Shown: positions 34,350 to 42,688 of the stretch, in pieces | Numbering within the stretch: position 1 is the stretch's first letter | Layout: the number at the start of each line of letters is the position of its first letter | Origin: Stanieria sp. NIES-3757 | Lineage (GTDB): Bacteria; Cyanobacteriota; Cyanobacteriia; Cyanobacteriales; Xenococcaceae | Assembly (NCBI GenBank): GCA_002355455.1 | Contig: AP017375.1 | Location: forward strand, 3,835,640-3,899,639 | Direction of reading: 5' to 3' | DNA: 64,000 nucleotides | Program-made: the position numbers and the translations under genes | The notes under the pieces: generated by a model | Databases searched by the model: none | What the model was told of the DNA's origin: nothing | Seen by the model: the letters and a program-made list of their open reading frames with translations, nothing else

Positions 34350-35162
34350 CAACAAAAAGACGGCACAATTGTTAAAACTCTTTGGGGTGAAATCGCTTGG
34401 CAACTTGGAGGCAAAGAAGGTTATGAAATGATCGCAGATGCAGATCGTACTGCTACTAATCCTGGGGATAAACTTAAAGAATTATTCAATCGCTATGCAC
34501 CCTGTCTAATCCTTATTGATGAATGGGTAGCTTATGCCCGTCAACTACACTACGAAAAAGACCTGCCTGGGGGAGATTTCGATACTCATTTTACCTTTGC
34601 TCAAACTCTTAGTGAATCAGCTAAAAATGCTGACAACACTTTACTAGTAGTAAGTATTCCCGCCTCGGATATTGAGATTGGTGGAGACAGAGGTAAACAA
34701 GCTTTAGAACGTCTTAAAAATGCGATCGGTCGGGTAGAATCGCCTTGGCGACCTGCTACTGCTGAAGAAAGCTTTCATATCGTTCGTCGTCGCTTGTTCC
34801 AAGATATTACCGACCCAACATTATTTACTGCCCGTGATACCGTCATTAGAGCATTTAGCCAGATGTATCGCGACCAAAAAACAGAATTTCCAGCAGAATG
34901 TCGGGAAAAAGATTACGAAAGAAGAATTAGAGATGCTTATCCGATTCATCCCGAATTATTTGAACGTTTATACGAAGATTGATCGAGTTTAGATAAATTC
35001 CAGCGCACTCGTGGAGTATTGCGCTTGATGGCAAAGGTTATTAGCTATCTGTGGCAAGAGAACGATAAAAACTTAATGATTCTTCCTGCTAACGTACCGA
35101 TGGCAGATACTCAAGTACAGTCAGAATTAACTCGCTACCTAGATGATAAAGTTCTTGAATAG
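34350..35162 (+). pseudogene. DUF499 ATPase fragment with a nonsense codon
   Basis: The frame starts abruptly with KDGTIVKTLWGEIAWQLGGK and continues MIADADRTATNPGDKLKELF, CLILIDEWVAYARQL (Walker B-like) and AYPIHPELFERLYED. A TGA stands at 34981, where TGG (Trp) is expected, and the frame then goes on with SSLDKFQRTRGVLRLMAKVI to 35162. Both ends are missing. DUF499 proteins are large ATPases that I know mainly from clusters with a DUF1156 methyltransferase and helicases, thought to be defence-related. Only this internal piece is left, directly behind the IS4 remnant. Confidence 0.82.
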
Positions 35163-36676
35163 TTTTTATCAGTAATTTGGAAGATATCACCCATCAGAGC
35201 AATATTGTTTGGGTATGGCGAGTAATTAAAATCATTAATCTTACTATTAACTGCTAATCGACGATATAACTTTTCACTACCAGATGCTGTAAGAACAATA
35301 TATTTATACTGATTCGGTAGTTTCCAATTATTGATTAAGTGCAAAACTAATTCATGGTTATCTTTGCCCATAACAAAACCATCAGCACTTAAAATAGCAG
35401 CTATTTCTTTATATTGTTCCCGAAAGACTGCACTAGAACCAGTTACCAAAAAATGAATGATTGACTTGATTTCGTCCTGACTTAATTCAGACTCAGGAGC
35501 GAATAAAACAACTTCTTCTTGGCGATCGCTATGCTGCTCGATACACTCAACACGGTTCTTTACTTTATTAATAATATCGGTCATCTCAGAAAACTCAATA
35601 CTATCTTCTAAATCTTGAACCAAGGTTTTCAATGTTTTAGCTGATATTGTCTTGATTTGTTTCTGAAGTGACATCAACAAGTCTTCGTCAAAGATCAATA
35701 ATGAACCTTCGGGTATCTTCCCTGATTCGAGCATTAGGAGTAAATAATCGTGAGTAACTATGGCGAGATCGGATTTACTTAGTTCTTCTAGTTTTCTTAA
35801 ATACCGACGACAAAGATTATATTGACCCAATCCTGTAGCTTTTTTGACGCATTCAGTGTAAAAGGCATGAGCATGGGTTGTTGCACCCATAGCCATTAAA
35901 GACTCGTATTCTAACCCTCTTCTGTCATTCTCCGAGATTTCCTATTAATAAAAGATTTTGAAAAGTAATGATATCAATTGATTTAGCCATAGGTAATCAA
36001 ATTTTTCTTCAAGGCGATCACGGAACGAATTTATACTAGTAAATAACCAAGGAATCGTTTTGTTGATAAGGGTTGTAAACTTTAGAAATGACAAAAGTTT
36101 TCGGAAAGTGACAGAAGAGGGCTAACTGTTCATTAATGTCTGGTAGATTTGGACGCTGTGAGGCGATCGTGAATTTAATTCCTTGATTAATACCTTTTTT
36201 TTGCTCTTTCCTGATTCGTTTATACAACTGACGTTTGAGGCTATGATACAGCGTAGCAAGATCAATATTTTCCTCGCGTTTTAGTAATTCAACATAATCT
36301 ATTTGCGTCAATTCAAGAGTTTTACCACCACCATAATAAGCACACACAACTGATAAATGTGGATTGTTTTTGTTTATCGCTTTCTCAAATTCAACCTCAA
36401 ATCTTCCTCAATTTCAATATCATTTTCACAAGGTAGATATTCTTTTTGTTTTTTGTTATTATCAACCAGATTTTTAGATGTTTCAATGTATAGGAAATCT
36501 TCATCATCTTCAAAAGGTGGAATTTCTCTACCTTCGTATTCTTTTTGTGCGAGTAAATCTACAGCAATTACATCTGGATCATCTAAATCAATCTTAAAAC
36601 CATATGTTATCGTATGATTTGCTAGAATATTTGTAGTACTATATATATTAGAATTTTTTCTATTATTGTTCTGCAT
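35135..36676 (-). pseudogene. Helicase/ATPase-like gene broken by a frameshift and MITE B
   Basis: Reading from ATG 36676: an acidic N-terminal part (LDDPDVIAVDLLAQKEYEGR), a frame change near 36385, then FEVEFEKAINKNNPHLSVVC and YYGGGKTLELTQ, which looks like a Walker A. At 36121 the frame enters MITE B and is cut. Across the MITE (35915-36121) the sequence resumes as MAMGATTHAHAFYTECVKKA, IVTHDYLLLMLESG and EGSLLIFDEDLL, which looks like a helicase motif II. Removing the MITE and one CTAA copy joins NEQL to EYESLMAMG in one frame. It may be a plasmid- or ICE-type helicase. The 3' end overlaps the DUF499 fragment and may also be lost. Confidence 0.72.
35915..36121. mobile_element. MITE copy B (207 bp)
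   Basis: Same element as 30468-30675, in inverted orientation. Ends CCCTCTTCTGTCATTCTCCG and the near inverse complement; flanked by CTAA (35911-35914 and 36122-36125), which proves a 4-bp target duplication. It interrupts the helicase-like gene. Confidence 0.9.
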
Positions 36677-36871
36677 AATGGAAATTTTTCAAATTTAGTT
36701 TTCATTTTTTAGTACCTCACTTTTTGTTTTTTGCTGTTATTGCAGAGCTAAAAGATCATAGATATTTTTCATGTGAATAAGACCTAGTGGCGTATTTTTT
36801 TTTTGAACCTTTTAATCAATTAAATTTTTAAGCTTTGCATAATTGTTATAGTAATTACCAATTTTATTTCC

Positions 36872-37009
36872 TTATCTTTTGTCTGCTAATATTAATCGGC
36901 AAATATATTCAGACCTACTAATTTTTAATCGATCTGCTCTTTCCGCAATAAGTTTATGGATATCTGCTGACGCACTGAACGTCTTCGTTTCTTTGTTTTT
37001 CTTTCTCAT
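36872..37009 (-). CDS. Small ribbon-helix-helix protein
   Basis: A 45-residue protein from ATG 37009. The sequence KKNKETKTFSASADIHKLIA then ADRLKISRSEYICRLILADK fits a CopG/MetJ-type ribbon-helix-helix: a short strand (KTFSASA), helix 1, a turn with KISRSEY and helix 2. Such proteins dimerise and bind DNA through the strand. It lies upstream of the broken helicase-like gene on the same strand, so it may be its former regulator, or regulate the big helicase gene behind it. It was below the size usually called as a gene. Confidence 0.65.
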   Translation of the reverse strand: MRKKNKETKTFSASADIHKLIAERADRLKISRSEYICRLILADKR

Positions 37010-37482
37010 AGGTTTTGACAGAAATATGACTTTAAAATGATTATAGGGAAGCTAATTAGAAAATTTGTACTATAAAAATTCTAATTGCCTTCAGAGTATG
37101 CGTTTTAAAGATTCTAAATAAATAATTAAGAATTTTAGGAGTAGCGTAAGTGGGGAAAAACTAGCGAGAGTGTCATGAGGGGCAATCTGTGAAATTTTGC
37201 AGCTTTTAGTATTGAGAAAGTTAAAACTGATTTTTCTCTGAATCGCTATAATCTTTGCAGCATGAATGATTGAGCAATTTAGCTTCTTTGATAAATAAAT
37301 ATTTCTAATTTTGCAGGAAGTGGTCAAAGGCTGCAAAAATCAACAAACAATAGCGATTGCTACATTTTAATGATCGGGATTTTGAAATCCTTACAGAATA
37401 AGCGGTTCGAGCTAGACTGCACTCTATGACACTCTTGCTAGTTTTAGCTCTAATCGAGATTAAAATAAAATTCCAAAAAAAT
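37010..37482. other. Intergenic region with a long-spaced inverted repeat
   Basis: About 470 AT-rich bases without a convincing gene. AAAACTAGCGAGAGTGTCAT at 37157-37176 returns inverted at 37426-37445 with one mismatch, giving a 289-bp unit that could be a MITE. I find no target duplication next to it. An 81-residue minus-strand frame inside (37091-37336) has no protein-like features. Confidence 0.5.
37157..37445. repeat. 20-bp inverted repeat pair, possible MITE
   Basis: Arms at 37157-37176 and 37426-37445 match at 19 of 20 bases (GCGAG against GCAAG). The inner 249 bp have no coding potential. It ends 38 bp before the stop codon of the helicase-like gene. Confidence 0.5.
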
Positions 37483-40400
37483 TTATTTAGTTTCGGACTG
37501 AAACAAAATCAAATTTAGTATATTAAGTTCTTTAGAATTCATCAAATATTTATCGCTGAATTGCTTCTCTCTCATCTCTTTGAGACTATAGCTGCGAAAG
37601 ATTAAAAAAGGAATTTTTTCGTATTTATAACCAATTGGTATAACTTGACCTATGGGAAATATAGAACTTACATAAACTTCTAAAATATCCCGAAATCTCT
37701 GGTCTTCAGGTTTAATCTCTTTGTTTCTAAAATAAGTTGTAAAAGTCTCGTTGACCAAAAATACAAATAGTGGAACGGCATAATAACGGTCGAAATATTT
37801 GTTTTCTTGTTCTAATCTTTGATTGCGATACTTTTGCTGTTCTAACTCTACGATCAACTGTAAAGCATCTTTAATTAAAACCTGAATACTTTCTGATAAG
37901 CGCGTATCTTGTTTTAATTCAGATAGAATTTCTGCTAAGGTTATAGTTTTGTCGTCTATTTTTAGTCGATAAACTTCTTCTACTTTTTTATTATCTAGCG
38001 ATACTATAAGTAAACTTCCCAATATATATCCTGTTTGAATTGCTGGAAAATCAAGCAACGTATTCAAACTACCATCAATTAACTTATTAAAAGCTTGCCG
38101 AATATCATCTAACAATTTTAGATAAGATAATTTTTTATCTGTTGTTTTTTTTGTTAGATTGTGAATTGTAATATCTGCTGTCTTCATCAACTCTTCTAGT
38201 TGTTTTGAAGCTTTTTGAATGCGTAAATCGTGGCTGCGTTTGCGATATTCTTTTTTGAGGCTTCTGATTAGTTTTTCTATTTTATTACTAAGAGACTCAC
38301 CTGCGGTAAAAACTGACTTTCCACCTACAGGAATCATCAGGTATTTTTCGTGAGCAATATTTCCGTAACCATATATTCTTGTTCTGATTGAGACGTGAAG
38401 AATAATTAGAAAATTGAGTATATTTAGTTTGCTTTCCTGTAGTGAATATTTACAATCATCTCCATTTTCAATATAGTAAACAGCTTGTTCGGTAAGATAG
38501 AAAATCAACTGTTTATCTTCTGCATCTATTTGTGGGTTTCCTCTCCCGCGATAGATTACTTGAATGACTTCCATTAAATTGGCTTCAATCTCGAAACGAG
38601 GAAAATCTACAAGGATATGTTTGGCACGAGGAAAAGATAAGCCTCGACTGGCAGAAGCAGTCATAAAGATGATTTGAACTCGATCTTTATGTTCGTGTAT
38701 ATTTTGTTTATCAAATTGAGATAAATCTGCGTGTATTTCTAAGTAATCTAGATTGGGTTCAAATCGTCTTTTATTAATTTGAAGAGTATTAATTAGATCG
38801 CTTAAGCGGGTTTTATCTTGGATATAAACAATTATTTGTTCTTGAGGTGAATTTGCTAGTATCTTTTTTATATCTTCAATTATTTCTGTTTGTGTACGTT
38901 GTTCTAGATCGTATTTTTTTGTACTGTAAAGTTTCTTATTTCGTTCTTGAAATTTAAGGGATTGAATCAATGTTTTGTAAGTAATGTGCAGATTATTCGC
39001 GGGATAGGAGTTAGTATTAATTGCTATAGCAGGGGTATTATTAAATGTGAATGATTCAATTGTCAGACAGGCATTTAATTTGGGGGCTTTTCTGAAAAAT
39101 ATTTTGTTGGGTTCGGCAGCAGTATCTGATAAGTGTTGCTTGATAACATCTGCATCAATAATCGAAGTATCTGCGACAATAATTTTGGTATTAAAGTAAT
39201 TTTGGTTGGTTAATCCATATAGTTTTAATCGTTCGCTAACCCCTAGTAAAAAGTCTACTCCACTGCGATCGCCAGTAATTTCGTCAATAGCGATAAAGAT
39301 ATGCTTAACCCGTTGAGATAGCTGCTTTAGTTTAGCTTCAATTGGCTTGGCTTCAGTTTCGTTATAAACATCTCTAAAGATGCGTTGAAAGTGGTCTAAA
39401 GTATTTTGTCCCCCAGATAGTTTTTTGAGTGACTGGAGTGCGACTGTAGCAACAATATTTTTGTGTCCGTTATTAATTAGGCTATAGATCGCTTCAGACA
39501 TACTATAGAGTACGCCTTTTTTGCTATTGCCACTCTCCTGTAAGCGTGTTGCTGTTTTTCTGACTACACTTTTGGAATTACTAGAAGAAACCTCAACTAA
39601 CTTGTTTTGGGGAATGAAATCTACTGTTTGTAGGTTAAAGCGGTCTTCTAGTTGATTGCAGCAATATTGTACTGTAGCTTTACCTTCGTTCTTATCAATT
39701 AAGGTAAAGTTAGTATTAATGGTAATCAAGTGATCGTCACAAAGACGTTTAGATTTTGAATCGGTAAACTTTTCTAAAATATCGAGATTAACTTGAGTAC
39801 GAGGACTAATGTAAATAAACAGAAACCCCTCTTCTAATATCTTTTCTTGCTTGAGAAAGTTACTAATCGCTGTAGTTTTTCCAATCCCAGGATTACCTGT
39901 TAAAAAAGCAAATAGGTTTTTGTCTGTTGGCGATAATACTTGTTGAATTAATGCTGCATGAGCTTGTTGTAAATTTAGACCAGGTGGGACACCTAACTGC
40001 TTGGCTAAATCTTGAGGAATAGTATCTAAATAATTATTAAAGTCAGTAAAAGTTTCTTGATGAGATACTAAATGTATTCCGTTGCCAGATATTTTCAAAA
40101 GATTATCGATAAACCTTTCTCCACGAAAAAAGCTCCTCTTGGCTTTTCGTTTAATAATTTTCAAAACTTGTTCGCGAGCTGAACTAATTTCCGACTCTGG
40201 AGATTGTTGACGGTAGATGTGATAGCAAGTCTTTAAAAGTTCGATCTGGTTTTGCTGAAGACAAAGAGAAGCTGAGTCACGATCGCTGTAGCCAATGATA
40301 TTGAAAGTAACCTCATCGTTGTCAGAGATTTGCTGTTGGGATACCAGCCAATTCCAAAAGCTATAAGCATAACTTCCTGCTTGGATCATTTTGATGGTTT

Positions 40401-41175
40401 CTTTGTCTTTACGAGAAAAAGCTTTGTAGTATTGAAATAAGCTTTCTGGGAAGAGAAAGGGATGATTTTGACTAGCGACTCTACCATCGCTCTTACAGTC
40501 TATTCCTAAGTTAGCAAAGACACTTTTTGACTTGAGATAAATAATGTTACTAAGTAATAGTTGGCGCAATACTTCAATATTATTCAAATCTCTCAAGTCT
40601 CTAATTGACTGAACAGTAAAGATTGAATAATCGATTGCTAATATTCTTACTTGATGTCTGTAACGAAAATAAATCAGGCTATCAGCTTTTAAAAATTCTC
40701 CCTTTTTTTTATATTTATTAATATCTATTTGGTTAACATCTATACCTAGTTTTTTAAATTGAGATAGCCAATCTTGATAAACTTTATTTTCACCTTTAAC
40801 ATAAGTACCAAGAGTATTTTCGTCAGCAAAATAACTTTGGAAATAGACAATTTGTAAGCGTTTTAGTTTCCGCTTATTGTTCCAACCTATAGCAGAGAAA
40901 TATTCATCTAAAAAATTCAAACCAGCCAAAAAACTTTTCTGCAAAAAGAAAATCGCCCATTGCTTAACTATCTCCCGATGTTGAAAACTAATTACTCCTA
41001 GATCGTCGATTAATCTACGTACAATTTTGGGAAAGTTTACCTGCTCTAAATCTTTTTCGTAGATATTGCCATAATTATATTTAAGCTCTTTCTGCTTAAT
41101 ATAAGTAAGCATTCCGATGTTAAATCCAACTTCAAACAAACGACCTAATTCCTGACCCAATTTTGAGCTATCCAT
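37483..41175 (-). CDS. Large helicase-like NTPase, 1,230 residues
   Basis: An intact large gene. Residues 1-400 form an N-terminal region that I do not recognise (LDEYFSAIGWNNKRKLKRLQ, VRILAIDYSIFTVQSIRDLR, GSYAYSFWNWLVSQQ). Then comes an SF2-like helicase core: Walker A FLTGNPGIGKTTA (about 422-434), motif II as HIFIAIDEITGDRSG (about 627-640), ASRGLSFPRAKHILVDFPR (motif V, near 843) and VIQVIYRGRGNPQ (motif VI, near 877). The C-terminal 330 residues are helical with a coiled coil near VELEQQKYRNQRLEQENKYF. It follows the 132-residue gene by 39 bp on the same strand. In an accessory region next to tRNA-Pro this could be a defence or element-maintenance helicase; that is inference. Confidence 0.72.
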   Translation of the reverse strand: MDSSKLGQELGRLFEVGFNIGMLTYIKQKELKYNYGNIYEKDLEQVNFPKIVRRLIDDLGVISFQHREIVKQWAIFFLQKSFLAGLNFLDEYFSAIGWNNKRKLKRLQIVYFQSYFADENTLGTYVKGENKVYQDWLSQFKKLGIDVNQIDINKYKKKGEFLKADSLIYFRYRHQVRILAIDYSIFTVQSIRDLRDLNNIEVLRQLLLSNIIYLKSKSVFANLGIDCKSDGRVASQNHPFLFPESLFQYYKAFSRKDKETIKMIQAGSYAYSFWNWLVSQQQISDNDEVTFNIIGYSDRDSASLCLQQNQIELLKTCYHIYRQQSPESEISSAREQVLKIIKRKAKRSFFRGERFIDNLLKISGNGIHLVSHQETFTDFNNYLDTIPQDLAKQLGVPPGLNLQQAHAALIQQVLSPTDKNLFAFLTGNPGIGKTTAISNFLKQEKILEEGFLFIYISPRTQVNLDILEKFTDSKSKRLCDDHLITINTNFTLIDKNEGKATVQYCCNQLEDRFNLQTVDFIPQNKLVEVSSSNSKSVVRKTATRLQESGNSKKGVLYSMSEAIYSLINNGHKNIVATVALQSLKKLSGGQNTLDHFQRIFRDVYNETEAKPIEAKLKQLSQRVKHIFIAIDEITGDRSGVDFLLGVSERLKLYGLTNQNYFNTKIIVADTSIIDADVIKQHLSDTAAEPNKIFFRKAPKLNACLTIESFTFNNTPAIAINTNSYPANNLHITYKTLIQSLKFQERNKKLYSTKKYDLEQRTQTEIIEDIKKILANSPQEQIIVYIQDKTRLSDLINTLQINKRRFEPNLDYLEIHADLSQFDKQNIHEHKDRVQIIFMTASASRGLSFPRAKHILVDFPRFEIEANLMEVIQVIYRGRGNPQIDAEDKQLIFYLTEQAVYYIENGDDCKYSLQESKLNILNFLIILHVSIRTRIYGYGNIAHEKYLMIPVGGKSVFTAGESLSNKIEKLIRSLKKEYRKRSHDLRIQKASKQLEELMKTADITIHNLTKKTTDKKLSYLKLLDDIRQAFNKLIDGSLNTLLDFPAIQTGYILGSLLIVSLDNKKVEEVYRLKIDDKTITLAEILSELKQDTRLSESIQVLIKDALQLIVELEQQKYRNQRLEQENKYFDRYYAVPLFVFLVNETFTTYFRNKEIKPEDQRFRDILEVYVSSIFPIGQVIPIGYKYEKIPFLIFRSYSLKEMREKQFSDKYLMNSKELNILNLILFQSETK

Positions 41176-41214
41176 GTTAATTTATTATCTTGCCAATCGA
41201 TGTTTATAAAGTAT

Positions 41215-41613
41215 CTATTCTTGTGGATTTATATTGGCATTTAAGGCATCGTTAACTTCATTTAAAAATGCTAGAAGATTAAACTGAACCTTTGGTTGCA
41301 TATGTGGAAATGTTGACAATGCACCAACCGATTGGTCGCCAATTATATTTTGATAGGGGTCTAGCTTTAGTTGAATATCTTTTACATCCGCTTCGTAACG
41401 AGAAAAATGGAATAAAGTTAACAGTTGAAGAATTTCTGTTTTTAAACCCTGCTCTTGATCGTTATTGATTAAATCTGCATAAATTTCGCCAGTATCAACG
41501 ATATTTCGGTCGTATACATTTAAGAGAGTAGAATAAGAAATTACTCCGTTGTAGTAGCGATCTTCTTGGTTTCCAATTTGAATATTATTAAATAAATTGA
41601 AAAATACTGCCAC
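41215..41613 (-). CDS. Unknown 132-residue partner of the large helicase
   Basis: GTG at 41613 starts VAVFFNLFNNIQIGNQEDRY; upstream ATG codons in the frame lie within the integrase remnant and are less likely. The protein is mixed alpha/beta, with IVDTGEIYADLINNDQEQGL, LQLLTLFHFSRYEADVKDI and a C-terminal QFNLLAFLNEVNDALN helix. No family recognised. It is 39 bp upstream of the large helicase gene on the same strand, so the two very likely form one operon and may work together. Confidence 0.6.
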   Translation of the reverse strand: MAVFFNLFNNIQIGNQEDRYYNGVISYSTLLNVYDRNIVDTGEIYADLINNDQEQGLKTEILQLLTLFHFSRYEADVKDIQLKLDPYQNIIGDQSVGALSTFPHMQPKVQFNLLAFLNEVNDALNANINPQE

Positions 41614-41617
41614 TTTT

Positions 41618-42334
41618 TTACTCTGGTCGAGCGAAGGTATGAGCCAATACATCGACAAAATGCGCGTAGTCTGAGTGTTTATATCTACTGTACTTAGAAT
41701 TAAACTCGTTACTGTAGAATGCAGCTACTATTGCTTTAACTTCATTTGCTGTGAATATTTCTGGCGGTTTCTTTTGAGTTTTTGGTATCTTTAGCTTACT
41801 AAATGGGTTTTTTTCAATAAGTCCAGCGTTTACAGCAGCATTAATGGCTGGATTTAATGCCGATCTAAACATCGTTGCTACTGTCGAGACTGCGTAAGTA
41901 GAAAGTAAACAAGATAATAATTCTTGAACTTAAAAAAGCTCAAGAAGGTTTCGATCTGTGTTGTGTAAATATCTATCTACGTCTTTCCAAAGATAATCTT
42001 GAGTCGTTTGAGCGATCCTGGCTTTATTCAATTCTTTGTATCTATCCCAAATTTCCAAAAGATTAGGTTTTCTACTAGCGATTTCTAAAGCTTTTGCTCT
42101 GTTGGGACTATATTTTGCGAGAGTCGGATCGAAGTTATTAAGCTCGATATCACTGTTGATGATATGGGCGATCCTCAAAGCATTGAGCCAACCTTGTTCT
42201 GTATTGCTGGCGATGTTAAGATCGTTTCTTTTTCCTGCTGGATGAGTAAACCGTAGCTTAATTGTATTATTACGGCTTACTGATATGTTGATTTTCCCTA
42301 TTTTTGCTTTTCTCTCTTTGTGATTGATATACAT
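41618..42334 (-). pseudogene. Tyrosine-recombinase integrase remnant
   Basis: Starts at ATG 42334 with an arm-type/DUF3596-like N-terminal domain (GKINISVSRNNTIKLRFTHP, LNIASNTEQGWLNALRIAHI) and a SAM-like core-binding domain (LLEIWDRYKELNKARIAQTT). An in-frame TAA (41930-41932) after NRNLLELF-like sequence interrupts it; the same frame continues STVATMFRSALNPAINAAVN, EKNPFSKLKIPKTQKKPPEI and HFVDVLAHTFARPE. It then stops where the catalytic domain should begin, so the Arg/His/Tyr residues are gone. It lies just upstream of tRNA-Pro, as expected for an integrated element that has decayed. Confidence 0.82.
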
Positions 42335-42339
42335 TGCTT

Positions 42340-42373
42340 CTAAAAATTTGGTGTGTAGCGCACCAATTTTTAG
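42340..42373. promoter_or_regulatory. Hairpin upstream of the integrase remnant
   Basis: CTAAAAATTTGGTG / CACCAATTTTTAG, a 13-bp stem with one bulged base and loop TGTAGCG, just before the integrase start codon. It may be a regulatory leader or part of an attachment region. The stretch TGTAGCGCA, spanning the loop and the start of the right arm, also occurs in the nearby tRNA (42546-42554). Confidence 0.4.
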
Positions 42374-42540
42374 AGAAAATCACGCTTTAAACATGATTGC
42401 TTTCAATCGTGTGACCAAATGAGTTAAAAATTTTTTACCTAATTCTTAAATACCGAAGCCTTTTATCTGATGGGATTTACCCAATTCTGATATTTATGTT
42501 ATATTTACCTAGAATTGAGTTATACTAGACTAGCGGTCTA

Positions 42541-42614
42541 CGGGATGTAGCGCAGCTTGGTAGCGCGCCTGCTTTGGGAGCAGGATGTCGCAGGTTCAAA
42601 TCCTGTCATCCCGA
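42541..42614 (+). tRNA. trnP: tRNA-Pro (anticodon UGG)
   Basis: A full cloverleaf can be drawn: acceptor CGGGATG / CATCCCG with discriminator A, D-stem GCGC / GCGC, anticodon stem CCTGC / GCAGG with loop TTTGGGA (anticodon TGG, reading CCA/CCN proline codons), variable loop ATGTC, T-stem GCAGG / CCTGT with loop TTCAAAT. The CCA end is not encoded, as is usual for cyanobacteria. An integrase remnant lies on its 5' side. Confidence 0.97.
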
Positions 42615-42688
42615 TTTTACAGTATTTTAAAACTTTATTTTTAATTAACCGAGGAAATAAAAGTAAAAACCTCGCCTCGGTTAAATAT

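Noticed and set aside
34981-34983. TGA read as Trp or selenocysteine in the DUF499 frame
   Set aside because: Other genes here use TGA as stop, and the DUF499 piece lacks both ends, so a plain nonsense mutation is simpler.
37091-37336. 81-codon minus-strand open frame in the AT-rich gap
   Set aside because: No ribosome binding site, odd composition, and overlaps the possible MITE; no sign of a protein family.
42541-42614. A second partial copy of tRNA-Pro as the far attachment site
   Set aside because: I looked for the T-arm/acceptor sequence and the 5' half across the accessory region and found only a 9-bp match at 42354, too short to call.
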